Assembly (NCBI RefSeq): GCF_023898315.1
Contig: NC_064621.1
Location: 534,461,383 to 534,525,382, forward strand
Reading direction: 5' to 3'
DNA length: 64,000 bases
Source of the DNA: Schistocerca nitens
Lineage: Eukaryota > Arthropoda > Insecta > Orthoptera > Acrididae
Part shown: in pieces, positions 11,906 to 21,205 of the stretch
Numbering within the stretch: the stretch's first letter is position 1
How the letters are laid out: every line of letters begins with the position of its first letter
Made by a program: the position numbers and the translations under genes
Notes under the pieces: model-generated
What the model was told of the DNA's origin: nothing
The model's input: only the letters and a program-made list of their open reading frames with translations
The model's database searches: none

Positions 11906-12991
11906 ATGGTTTATTCCTTAGAACAGAGGATTTTTCTGGTGTTGGAATTCCACCGCCTAGAACACAGTGTTGTTGCAACAAGACGACGTTTTCAACGGAG
12001 GTTTAATGTAACCAAAGGACCGAAAAGCGATACAATAAAGGATCTGTTTGAAAAATTTCAACGGACTGGGAACGTGACGGATGAACGTGCTGGAAAGGTA
12101 GGGCGACCGCGTACGGCAACCACAGAGGGCAACGCGCAGCTAGTGCAGCAGGTGATCCAACAGCGGCCTCGGGTTTCCATTCGCCATGTTGCAGCTGCGG
12201 TCCAAATGACGCCAACGTCCACGTATCGTCTCATGCGCCAGAGTTTACACCTCTATCCATACAAAATTCAAACGCGGCAACCCCTCAGCGCCGCTACCAT
12301 TGCTGCACGAGAGACATTCGCTAACGATATAGTGCACAGGATTGATGACGGCGATATGCATGTGGGCAGCATTTGGTTTACTGACGAAGCTTATTTTTAC
12401 CTGGACGGCTTCGTCAATAAACAGAACTGGCGCATATGGGGAACCGAAAAGCCCCATGTTGCAGTCCCATCGTCCCTGCATCCTCAAAAAGTACTGGTCT
12501 GGGCCGCCATTTCTTCCAAAGGAATCATTGGCCCATTTTTCAGATCCGAAACGATTACTGCATCACTCTATCTGGACATTCTTCGTGAATTTGTGGCAGT
12601 ACAAACTGCCTTAGACGACACTGCGAACACCTCGTGGTTTATGCAAGATGGTGCCTGGCCACATCGCACGGCCGACGTCTTTAATGTCCTGAATAAATAT
12701 TTCGATGATCGTGTGATTGCTTTGGGCTATCCGAAACATACAGGAGGCGGCGTGGATTGGCCTCCCTATTCGCCAGACATGAACCCCTGTGACTTCTTTC
12801 TGTGGGGACACTTGAAAGACCAGGTGTACCGCCAGAATCCAGAAACAATTGAACAGCTGAAGCAGTACATCTCATCTGCATGTGAAGCCATTCCGCCAGA
12901 CACGTTGTCAAAGGTTGCGGGTAATTTCATTCAGAGACTACGCCATATTATTGCTACGCATGGTGGATATGTGGAAAATATCGTACTATAG
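11906..12991 (+). CDS. DD47D mariner-type transposase
   Basis: Cut-and-paste transposase. The frame is open from 11828, but I prefer Met at 11906 because MVYSLEQRIFLVLEF is the usual N-terminus of this group; that gives 361 residues. Counted from 11828, it has an N-terminal helix-turn-helix region (about residues 27-150, with GRPRTATTEGN and HLYPYKIQ) followed by the DDE/D catalytic core. Catalytic residues are D186 (WFTDEAYF), D274 (FMQDGAWPH) and D322 (SPDMNPCDFFLWG). The last two are 47 residues apart, longer than the 34 or 41 of classical mariner and DD41D groups, because of an extra loop with a GGG run (YPKHTGGGVDWPPYSPD). No stop or frameshift is seen. It lies between the two 165-bp inverted repeats. 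Family placement is from motif reading only. Confidence 0.93.
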   Translation: MVYSLEQRIFLVLEFHRLEHSVVATRRRFQRRFNVTKGPKSDTIKDLFEKFQRTGNVTDERAGKVGRPRTATTEGNAQLVQQVIQQRPRVSIRHVAAAVQMTPTSTYRLMRQSLHLYPYKIQTRQPLSAATIAARETFANDIVHRIDDGDMHVGSIWFTDEAYFYLDGFVNKQNWRIWGTEKPHVAVPSSLHPQKVLVWAAISSKGIIGPFFRSETITASLYLDILREFVAVQTALDDTANTSWFMQDGAWPHRTADVFNVLNKYFDDRVIALGYPKHTGGGVDWPPYSPDMNPCDFFLWGHLKDQVYRQNPETIEQLKQYISSACEAIPPDTLSKVAGNFIQRLRHIIATHGGYVENIVL

Positions 12992-13007
12992 AGTTTCCCA
13001 GACCGCA

Positions 13008-13172
13008 GCGCCATCTGTTGTTGACAATTGTAACTACTGTAATTTCGAAAGTTTGTCTGCCTGAAAATGTACTGTTGTCCCAAGCATATTGCAACAAACG
13101 GTGTATTTCTATTGCTGCTCATTTAGTTTGTATTGCCGTTTCAAATATACCGGTCATTTTTGAAACACCCTG
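13008..13172 (-). repeat. Right terminal inverted repeat of the DD47D transposon
   Basis: 165 bp, reverse complement of 11625-11789 with a few substitutions. It is followed directly by TA. Confidence 0.92.
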
Positions 13173-13336
13173 TATATTCTGCCTGACATTTTGTCCACCA
13201 CACCTAGAACAGCTTTTTGTCACCCTCTCGATCTTTGCAATGTCCTTGTCAAACAGTATTATCTCAGAATTTGATGGTAACATCTAGAGGTCTATGGAAA
13301 ATAGGCCATTTGTTCGCCAGTATGCCAGATGTTCAT

Positions 13337-13870
13337 TCAACCATACGATGAGTTGTATGTGTACAGTTGAAAATTTTCTTTAATGGGGTTAGCGTTTTTT
13401 TTAGCTAATAGGTGCAAAATGTGCCTCGATAAACTAAAAGCTTCATCAGCAACCAAACAAAAAGGCATTGGTCTGTCTTCTGGGTCATTAGGCAATGTTT
13501 GGTCATTCGTTATGTTCAGAAGGTTACGTTGCAGCTTTTTGCACATATTCAAATTATTAAAAACGAGGAATCACCTGATGCTCCATTTGCACTAAAATCT
13601 ATGAAGACAAATTGGTATTCAGTGTCAACCCATACCATCAACACCACAGAAAAGAATTTTTTATAATTAAAAAATACTGAGCCAAAACTTTGAGGTTGTA
13701 TTATTCGAATATGTTGTCCATCTATAGCACCTATGATGTTGGGGAAATAAGTATTTTTATAGAACTGTTCAGCAATATGCAACCACTCTTCTTCACATTT
13801 CAGTGCATGCTGCTTTCACTATTTTACAGATTGTGCTAGCACCAATCAAGTAGTTGTATAAAAGATCGTT
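13337..13870 (-). pseudogene. PIF/Harbinger transposase remnant, catalytic part
   Basis: Minus-strand pieces of a Harbinger-type DDE nuclease. The first is NYLIGASTICKIVKAACTEM (about 13857-13798). The second is a frame at 13549-13782 with FPNIIGAIDGQHIRI, which holds the first catalytic Asp, and FNYKKFFSVVLMVWVDTEY. The third is a frame at 13337-13552 with DEAFSLSRHILHLL, matching the GDEAFPL region of the family. Frames change between the pieces and there are stops. The N-terminal part lies at 14950-15248, and a MADF/BESS-type partner lies on the opposite strand in between. Non-functional. Confidence 0.82.
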
Positions 13871-14029
13871 AGAACTTCATCCAGTTGTTAGATACCTGAA
13901 AAGAAGTTATAATAATTTATGAAGTTTCGTAAATGATTTAAAGTAATTAAATTATAATAGTTTTCATTTTTATTTCATGAAAATAAATTAAAATCTACAA
14001 TGTCAAGCCTTTCAATTTATTGTCTTGTT

Positions 14030-14500
14030 TCCTAGGAACGCTGGTACAATGAAGATGGAAAATTCTAAGAACATGCTTTGCGAGAGAATTGTGTGAGCAA
14101 AAATCGGCCGCATCAGAACAACCAGATGGAAGGTGCCAAAAGTACAAATTTTACGATCAACCTTTATTTCTTCTACCAACTGTAGAGGTTTGTGAAACAA
14201 CTGGAAATTCTGAACCAGTAGTAAGCAACGAGGAACCTGAGGAAACAGAGAAAGTTCAAAGGCCACCCATTGTTCGTTCTCCACATAGCTCCTACAATCC
14301 AAAGAAGAAGAAGAAGAGGAGTTATTAAGAAACTTTACTTGACATACTTCGAGAGAAGGAAGAAACTTCTTCATCAGTGGATGACCCTGCAACACTTTTG
14401 CATTGTCTCTTGTACCTACACTGAAATCAATACCGACACACTGAATGATCGATGCTCAAATTGAGATTCTTCAGGTAATAAGACATTTGCAGAACATGTG
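14030..14500 (+). pseudogene. MADF/BESS-type Harbinger accessory protein remnant
   Basis: The frame at 14089-14328 contains CEQKSAASEQ, KYKFYDQPLFLLPTV and ETTGNSEP, resembling the second half of a MADF DNA-binding domain. Downstream, in other frames, DDPATLF, then FALSLVPTLKSIPTH and, after a stop, MIDAQIEILQVI resemble a C-terminal BESS motif. PIF/Harbinger elements often encode such a DNA-binding partner beside the transposase. The two genes here are divergent in orientation. Frameshifts and one stop inside the BESS region make it dead. Confidence 0.65.
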
Positions 14501-14894
14501 TCTGCCAAATGACACATGTGACAGTTCCAGTGGTGGCATTCAGTATTGTTGCTTCTCCACCCCTGTGTGTAAGTGTTCACTTCAACATCTATGTCTGACA
14601 ATCAACCTACTGCTGGAAATAGCTCGTACACCTTCCTTACTTCTACTCATGATTGCGCAGTGTAAACTCATACCTGACTGATTTTTCTGTGCCTTCAGAT
14701 GGATCAGAAACTATGTACGATGTCACTACATGCAACGGTGTTTAAACTTTATTCCTGCACACATTTTCTGCCATTTCAATTAATTGCTTTGGACATATTT
14801 TATACAAAATGTAATGATTATTGTTGTTAACTGGTTTTCTCGAATAATAAATAATATGGAACCAAATAAAAAATGTGTAATTTCATGCAAACTA

Positions 14895-14896
<2 letters not shown>

Positions 14897-14948
<52 letters not shown>
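14897..14948. repeat. poly(T) tract of 52 bases
   Basis: Uninterrupted run of T (poly(A) on the minus strand) directly abutting the end of the Harbinger N-terminal frame. Confidence 0.97.
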
Positions 14949-14949
<1 letters not shown>

Positions 14950-14952
<3 letters not shown>

Positions 14953-15248
14953 GTAACACCTAGCCTCTCTTCTAGTGGAATCACCATTCGCATATTTGAA
15001 TTTTGGTAGGTGACGGAAGGTTCCAGAATTGTGACTAGCTTGTCAAATGACATTACACTCATGCTTAAAGAAATGAAGAATTTCTCTGGGTAACATCTTA
15101 GCTCTTGAAATATTAAAGTGAATTTCCCTTTATTTAGTCTTTCAGACATAAGTGGGTGAATCCAACCTTCCTTTACCACTGCTTTGTTCTTTGTCGATTG
15201 ATAAGAGCGCAAATCACTGCAGTCTCGAACCAATCCCTCTTGGCACAC
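14950..15248 (-). pseudogene. PIF/Harbinger transposase N-terminal part
   Basis: A minus-strand frame with WIHPLMSERLNKGKFTLIFQ, then YPEKFFISLSMSVMSFDKLV and MVIPLEERLGVTF. This is the characteristic N-terminal region of Harbinger transposases, upstream of the nuclease. Beyond LGVTF the frame runs straight into the T tract at 14948, so the bridge to the catalytic part (13870 downward) is missing or displaced by about 1.1 kb. It could be exon 1 of the same gene or a separate truncated copy. Confidence 0.72.
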
Positions 15249-15399
15249 TGGTCAACTGCACTACAAAAACCCTTGAAAATGGGTTCACTGTCAGGAAACA
15301 GTTGCTCATCATGTGAATGCTCTCAAGAACCGAAGCAACAGGAAAGCAACAAAGATGAAATGGTTGTGCGACAGCAAGTCTCCCATGTGCGCCCGCCCT

Positions 15400-16005
15400 A
15401 ACAGTGCAATTTCTGTTGCACTCTTAATGATACCACCCTTGCTTTTAATTTCACTGATGGTTGTTTTGTCTTCCCTAAATTATGAGTCAGTCCTTTCGAC
15501 AATCATTTCTTTTTTGATTTCTTCCCATTTTTCATGCAGCCATTTTGTCTTAGCTTCCTTGCACTTTCTATTTATTTCATTCCTCAGTGACTTGTATTTC
15601 TGTTTTCCTGAATTTCCCTAAACATTTTTGTTCTTCCTTCTTTCATGGATCATCTGAAGTATTTATTATGTTATCCATGGTTTCTTCACAGTTACCTTCT
15701 TTGTACGTATGCTTTTCCATCAAACTTCTGTGAGTGCCATTTTTAGAGATGTCCATTCTTCTTCAACTGTAGTGCCTGCTGAGCCATTCTGTATTTCTGT
15801 GTTTATAGCCTTCGACAACTTCAAGCGTATCTCGTCATTCCTTAGTACTTCCGTACCCCAGTTCTTTGCATACTGATTCTTCTTCACTAACCTCTTAAAC
15901 TTCAGAGTACTCTACTTCATTGTGATCTGAGTCTATATCTGCATGTCTTACAATCCAGTATCTGATTTTGGAATCTCTGTCTGACCACAATGTAATCTAA
16001 CTGAA
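15400..16005 (-). pseudogene. RTE-like LINE, 5' part, inverted
   Basis: Minus-strand sequence of the endonuclease end and the endonuclease-RT linker of an RTE-like LINE. Bases 15915-16000 (GATCTGAGTCTATATCTGC and CAGTATCTGATTTTGGAATC) are the antisense of the SDH-containing end of the endonuclease, corresponding in position to 32150-32230 of the full RTE. The 3' part of a similar element follows in plus orientation at 16015. Confidence 0.6.
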
Positions 16006-16014
16006 ATCTTCAGA

Positions 16015-16740
16015 ATGATATGCTGAATGAAATGAACAATTAAATGAATACAGCATATGGATTGAGAGTAATCGAAGAAAGATGAAAGTTGATGAGAAGT
16101 CACAGAAATGAAAACAGCGAGGAACTTAACATCAGGATTGATGGTCACAAAGTACATGAAGTTAAGGAATTCTGCTACCTAGGCAGCAAAGTAACACATG
16201 ATGAACAGAGCAAAGAGGACATCAAAAACAGACTAGCACTGGCAAAAAGGGCGTTATTGGCCAAGAGAATTCTACTAGTATCAAACGTAAGCCTTAATTT
16301 GAGGAAGAAATTTCTGAGAATGTACATTTGGAGCACAATGATAATAAAACTTGGACTGTGGGAAAACCAGAACAGAGGAGAATCGAAGCATTCGAGATGT
16401 GGTGCTACAGATGAATTTTGAAAATCAAGTGTGCTACAGATGAATTTTGATAATCAGGTGGACTGATAAGATAAAGAATGAGGAGGTTCTGCGCAAAATC
16501 GGAGAGGAAAGGAACATGTGAAAAACACTCACGGGGAGGAGGAACAGGACAATGGGACTCATGGTACTAAAGGAAGTTGTAGATGGCAAAAACTGTGGAG
16601 GAAGACAGAGACTGAAATACATCCAGCAAATAATTGAGGACGTAGGTTTCAAGTGCTACTCTGAAATGAAGAGGTTGGCACAGAAGAGGAATTAATGGTG
16701 GGCTGCATCAAACCAGTCAGAAGACTGATGACTTGAAAAA
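16015..16740 (+). pseudogene. RTE-like LINE, 3' part
   Basis: The frame at 16089-16421 reads VKEFCYLGSKVTHDEQSKED and LRKKFLRMYIWSTM, matching the C-terminal region after RT in the RTE at 33780-33990. The frame then breaks. GRQRLKYIQQIIEDVG near 16600 and the terminal CATCAAACCAGTCAGAAGACTGATGAC-type 3' end follow. The RT domain itself is missing. Confidence 0.78.
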
Positions 16741-16742
16741 AA

Positions 16743-17220
16743 GAAAACTATACCATTCCTTTCTTCATCCCCTTTTAGTTATCTACATCTTTCATGTTCT
16801 GACCCATCTAGTTTTTGCCACCCCACTCCCACCTCAGTCACATAAAGAGCACTTAGCTTTTTACTCTTATTAACTCATGCACAATGTGTTGGGCAGTAAT
16901 CTCTGTCTTGTTTATTACTCTGTCTTCCACCACTAAGCTCTCAGGTTTTCAAATCTCGTCCGGTGCAGTCCCCATCCATCAGTATTTCCTTCTTATCCTG
17001 TCTGGTAAGTCTCCACTGACCCATGATTCTGTACAACTTTTCTGAACTCTACCCTTTTTCCTATACCTTATCAGCACTTTTTCTTCACCTCTCTTCCTTC
17101 ACCATCAACCCTTCTGTCAGGAGGAGCCACTGGCTCCGAAACCTTTCAAACTTCAGCATCTGTTATATGTGTATTCTCCTGCCGCCACTGGGTGAGTAGA
17201 TTTTTTTATCTATCCAATCA
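16743..17220 (+). mobile_element. PLE-B 3' UTR and terminal repeat
   Basis: Reverse-complement match along its length to 9320-9790 of the minus PLE-B copy, including the hairpin GGAGCCACTGGCTCC (near 17123-17138) followed by GAAA, and the terminus GTGAGTAGATTTTTTTATCT. It begins right after the RTE-like LINE tail, so it is probably the end of the plus PLE-B copy that starts at 10965. Confidence 0.75.
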
Positions 17221-18377
17221 TGTTTCAGTTACGGTATTTGTTAGTTAAGATGTGTGAGGTGTGAGGGTTAGTGACTAGGAAAAGGATCATGGTATAAATT
17301 TTCATAGACCACTGTTGGACAGACAAAAATCAGTTTAATTCATGAAAGAATCTGTTTCGAAAGGAAGAAAGCATAAACTAAACTACAGTGCTCATCATGT
17401 TCAAAGGTGGCCCAGTACTGATCTGTTCCGAACATCCTCTGTCTACTAGAACCCTGCAACCAATGAGATTTAGTCTGCTACCAGACTGCATCATATTAGG
17501 CTTCAGTGGCAAGGCAGTTTTATTCATTGTTTTCTGCAGAAACACTGTGAAGGCACAGCAATACAGAATGCATTTGCCCACTTTCTGCTACTGTGCATAA
17601 GCAGATCTCATGCCCTCGATCCTTCCCTATCACTGTCACGAAATCGCTCGCTACTGAAACTTCTAGTCAAAGCAACAAAAATATGAACTGTTACATTGTA
17701 TCTAAAATAACCTCTCAAGTGAACTGAAGTTATCAAATGCCAGCATCTTTTGTGCCTACAAAAACAGTTTCAGAGCACTTATGGACAAACAAAATAGCAA
17801 TGTGGAAACTGAAGCATTGGGAAAAACAAGTGTTTCGACTGATGCAGTAAATCTTCACTTCGAAATTCCAGAGGTGCAAAAATATTTCACAGAAACTACT
17901 GTAAAATGTGGTGCACTTATGTGTAAAGTAATAAAAGACTGCAAAAAACTATCAGAGCCATTAACAAAAAATGACATGTAAACATAGGCTTCCACGGCCG
18001 TTGTAACAGTCAATAAAATTCTTCTGGGTTTGAGGCCGCATTGTCAATAGCAAAGAGATCTGACAACATGTATAGAGAAGACTGGCACCAACTTCCAGTG
18101 TCTTGGCTGCCAGCAGTGACAGCTTTGTGAGAGGAAAGCTCTCGTAAAGCAGCAGGCCACCGCAGTGGAGGGTACAGAGTGCTGACGCGCCCTAGTCGAT
18201 ACTAGACACTTAGTAAACAATGCTATGCTGCAGTCGCCACTCAGTTTTCTATTTGCCAATTTCCACCAATGGCAAGCAATAAAAAAACTCCAAAGAAAAA
18301 GCCCTACATAGACCAATGGAGAACACCTAATATCCTTCCTCCTCACCCTCATATCCAATGACAGCACTCCTCCATAG

Positions 18378-18385
18378 TATATAAG
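18378..18385 (+). promoter_or_regulatory. TATA box of the short hammerhead-bearing element
   Basis: TATATAAG, followed about 30-40 bases on by AGTCAGCAGTCAGTA, which could be an initiator region. The same order of signals is found at 52367-52374. Confidence 0.5.
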
Positions 18386-18419
18386 TAACCAAACAAGAGC
18401 TCAGTCAGCAGTCAGTAAT

Positions 18420-18466
18420 GCTCTCTGAGGAAGGCGTCTTGCAAGAATCGCCGAAATGTCAGAATT
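18420..18466 (+). ncRNA. Hammerhead-ribozyme-like motif
   Basis: Core CTGAGGA (18425-18431) fits CUGANGA. A stem II of GGCG/CGCC encloses TCTTGCAAGAAT, followed by GAAA, two bases, then TC (a UH cleavage site) and AGA. The last can pair with TCT just before the core as a short stem I. Stem III would be minimal, as reported for hammerheads of Penelope-like elements. Activity is not shown. Confidence 0.5.
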
Positions 18467-20374
18467 TTATGGTTTACAATGCAGCCTCAAACCCAGAAGA
18501 ATTTTACTGATCAAAAAATGACATCATTGTCTTAATGAGAAGCTCTAATAATGTGTCTCATGACAATGCAAAACAGGCTGTCAGAGCAACAGCTATAGCC
18601 CTAAACAGTCTACCAAATGTAAGTATTATCCTCTCTAGTATACCGACAAGCTATGATTTAATTGTGTGTAAACAAAGAAATAAAAAAAATTAAAAAAAAC
18701 TACAGAAAATATCTAAAGCATTTCCAAATGCATTTTTTCTTGAATTGCATGCATGTGCAGAACACATTTCACCAAGCATGGCATGCATTTAAATAACTCA
18801 GGTAAAAGATTTTTTTTGCCAGAAAATAACAACACACAGCAGCCATTTACATAAGAAAAACGATCCTACAAGTATCCTGAATATGGAATTACAAACCTCA
18901 TCGACTGAAGTTGTGGTCTTACCATCAAAGAAAACACAATCTGCAAAAGAAGAGGAAACAACATGTGCAAAAGAGGTGCTGCAACCACAAGATCAATAGT
19001 ATTTCCACCATGAACAGCAGCAACAACAGGGCAAACATCAGCAGTAGATCTTACGACAGCTGCTGGGGCAGCACCTGGACCCATAGAAAGAAGCGCAAAG
19101 AACAGGAAGCCCAAACTAGAGGATGAAAATTTGTGGTACCCAGAGGATTTTTGGTAGGATCAGAGGCTGTCTCACAAGAGCAAGCAGTTAAAAAAGTGAC
19201 ACAACAATCAGAAGAATAGGTATGTGGTTACCAGAATACATATTGTCACAGTGCACTAGAATTAAAGACATTAACTGAGCCTACAACTTCAAGTATAGAG
19301 ACAAATAGTTCACAAATGAATACAGATACAGGCAAACTACTCATTTTCCTACACATTAACATATGTTGCATTAGAAATAGCCTTTACAATTAGAATATTT
19401 GTGTAACAGTCAGTATGTTGTCAGTGTGTTTCCGAGCACAAACAATTTCCCAAAGCTACAGAGCAGCCAATATTTTTCAAGGATATTTGAGGCACTGCTA
19501 CACACAAATAAGCAGCTGCTCTGAAAACACAATCTCCTATGTAACAATCAGTTTGGATTTCATAAGGGGAGAAACACAACAGCAGCATTTTGGAACCTGT
19601 GGATCAAACTTCAACAGCTCTTGAAGACAAAAGCATGGTGTCAGTACTATCAGATGACCCAAGCAAAGCCTTCTGTTGCACCGCTATTGACATACTAATA
19701 AGGAAGCTGGAGTTTTGTAGGGTGAATGGGAGCACATTAGCTGTGATTCAGTCTTATTTAAGCAACAGAAAGCACTTTGTCTCAGTCAGAAACATGAATT
19801 CTTTCTCAGTGGAAATCAGCACAGGTGTTCCATAAGGATCTGTTCTTCGACCCTTCTTCTTCATTGCAGCAGTCGTAGATTTGCCTAATAATACACTCAT
19901 TCTGTCACATGTTATGCCAATGATACAATGCTACTTACCACAAATCGGAGAATTTCAGATGTGAATGGGGTGACAAAAATAATCAGTTAATGAATGCCTG
20001 TATAATCCTGATAAACCCAATAACTCCTAATGCAAATGTCTAATGAAATATAAAATGCCAGTAAAACTTTTAGGTATTTACATTGGCTCCAAACTCCGAA
20101 TGGAGGAACATATCCATCATGTATGTGAAAAAATATTTCGGATGTCATACCTCATTTTGAAGATAAGGGATTTAGTGGCCGTGGATTACCTTAGAATGAC
20201 ATACTTTGGACTATTCCAGTCACATATGTCATATGGTCTGATGGTATGGGGACACTACCCCTCACATCAAGAATATTTTAAAAATACAAAAAAAAAGTCC
20301 TATGTGTAATGTGTAAAAATGACACATGGAACACAGTCATCCTCTTTTTCCATGCTCAGAATACTCACAATTAT

Positions 20375-20456
20375 ACATTTAGACTTACATGTGTTCGAAT
20401 GAACCCTCTGCCAGGCACTTAAGTGTAATTGTGAATTAACCATGTAGATGTAGATG
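20375..20456 (+). mobile_element. LINE 3' tail fragment ending in TAGATG repeats
   Basis: CCCTCTGCCAGGCACTTAAG followed by ATGTAGATGTAGATG, the terminal sequence type of LINE-X copies (compare 60690-60782). It lies between two parts of the LINE-Y RT C-terminus. Confidence 0.5.
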
Positions 20457-20569
20457 CTCTATGTTAAAAATAATATTCCTGAATTTGCTGCCAGGGGAGG
20501 AACTCACACAAATACAATACCAGAGCTACGGCTAATTTAGATGTACCAAGGCACAGGTTAGCAAGAACT

Positions 20570-20845
20570 GGAAATTCTTACAAAGTGAATCCACTCAAAA
20601 TTTTCAACACATTACCAATTATGTTTCACCCATGGATCTAAAAATTTTTAAAATTAAATAGTATAGCTGGCTATCAGATCACCCATTTTACCATATTAAT
20701 GAATTCTGGAAATTATCACAAAGTGAACCCCTCAAAATTGTCAACAAATTACCAATCTATGTTTCATCTATGGATCTAAAATTTTTTTTAAATTAAATAG
20801 TACAGCTGGCTATCAGATCACCAATTTTGCCAATTAATGAATTCT
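20570..20845 (+). repeat. Tandem duplication, two units of about 138 bp
   Basis: 20570-20707 and 20708-20845 are diverged direct repeats, both running from GGAAATT through AGCTGGCTATCAGATCACC to TTAATGAATTCT. They lie in the degraded C-terminal part of the LINE-Y RT. Confidence 0.85.
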
Positions 20846-21205
20846 TTGAGATGCTCAAGGAGGATGTTAGCTTTTAACAAATTTTCCTATTGTCTACAGT
20901 ATCATTATGTGGTATATTTATGTTTTGTATAATAATGCATCTTTGTTTTGAATAATTATGTTGTGTATGCTCTATCCAATTATTATTGCTCAGTGTCTGT
21001 ACTGTACTACATCACAGTATAACTTATGGACAGGGCTCTCGGAAATCTTCCTGTAACATATTTTATGATTACAGTGTTTAATATGTATACTACATTTAAC
21101 TGTCATTATTTTATTATATACCCGTATATATTACTACATCCTGTATTATACAACAATAATGAAGCCTATTTCAATGTAAAATGATCAATGATGAATAAAA
21201 ATTCT

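Larger units (their letters stand above)
11625..13172 (+). mobile_element. Tc1/mariner-superfamily transposon, near intact, 165-bp TIRs
   Basis: A 1548-bp element bounded by inverted repeats 11625-11789 and 13008-13172. Both outer ends read CAGGGTGTTTCAAAAATGAC and there are only a handful of differences over 165 bp. A TA dinucleotide flanks each side (11623-11624 and 13173-13174), as expected for this superfamily. It holds one uninterrupted transposase frame. It inserted into a PLE-B reading frame, so it is younger than that element. The high similarity of the two repeats and the open frame suggest recent activity. Confidence 0.93.
10965..13255 (+). pseudogene. Penelope-like element PLE-B, plus copy, split by a mariner
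   Basis: Begins within RT at FTFGGQTYKQIRGIAMRTRM (10968-11030), then MAPSCAKLFMG, LNFTLSYSESHDT and a linker region to FNQAMAFY (11615). The frame resumes after the 1.55-kb mariner with ILPDILSTTPRTAF (near 13177-13220). The YIDD-equivalent reads HTDVIF, so the catalytic motif is lost. The rest of the copy, beginning in the 3' UTR, resumes at 16743; the GIY-YIG part is missing. The 5' half of RT is absent because the head-to-head joint lies here. Confidence 0.75.
17978..18511 (+). mobile_element. Short element with TATA box, hammerhead-like motif and fold-back ends
   Basis: A 534-bp insert flanked by a perfect 13-bp direct repeat, CAAAAAATGACAT (17965-17977 and 18512-18524); removing it rejoins the LINE-Y ORF1. 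The ends carry inverted repeats of about 34 bases (18013-18047 with TTCTGGGTTTGAGG, and 18476-18507). A TATA box at 18378-18385 lies 40 bases upstream of a hammerhead-ribozyme-like core at 18420-18466. No coding capacity. The design resembles the palindromic element at 51900-52511. Possibly a non-autonomous Penelope-type or retrozyme-like element. Confidence 0.75.
17770..21205 (+). pseudogene. LINE-Y (Jockey/CR1-like) with SGNH-like ORF1, decayed
   Basis: ORF1 pieces at 17781-17977 and 18512-18700 (separated by an insertion) read LTKNDIIVLMRSSNNVSHDN and SIILSSIPTSYDLIV, which recalls the SGNH/esterase-like domain found in ORF1 of some insect LINEs. A trace of endonuclease start (LLIFLHINICCIRNS) lies near 19340. 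RT pieces follow: ISLDFIRG near 19550, DPSKAFCCTAIDILIRKLEF (first catalytic Asp region, 19653), YLSNRKHFVSVRNMN, STGVP, and a C-terminal part at 20043-20309 with LLGIYIGSKLRMEEHIHHV and DYLRMTYFGLFQSH. A GATGAATAAAAATT signal near 21200 may be the 3' end. Inactive. Confidence 0.75.

Noticed and set aside
12003-12914. Minus-strand frames across the DD47D transposase
   Set aside because: Shadows of the transposase gene, with low-complexity content and no motif.
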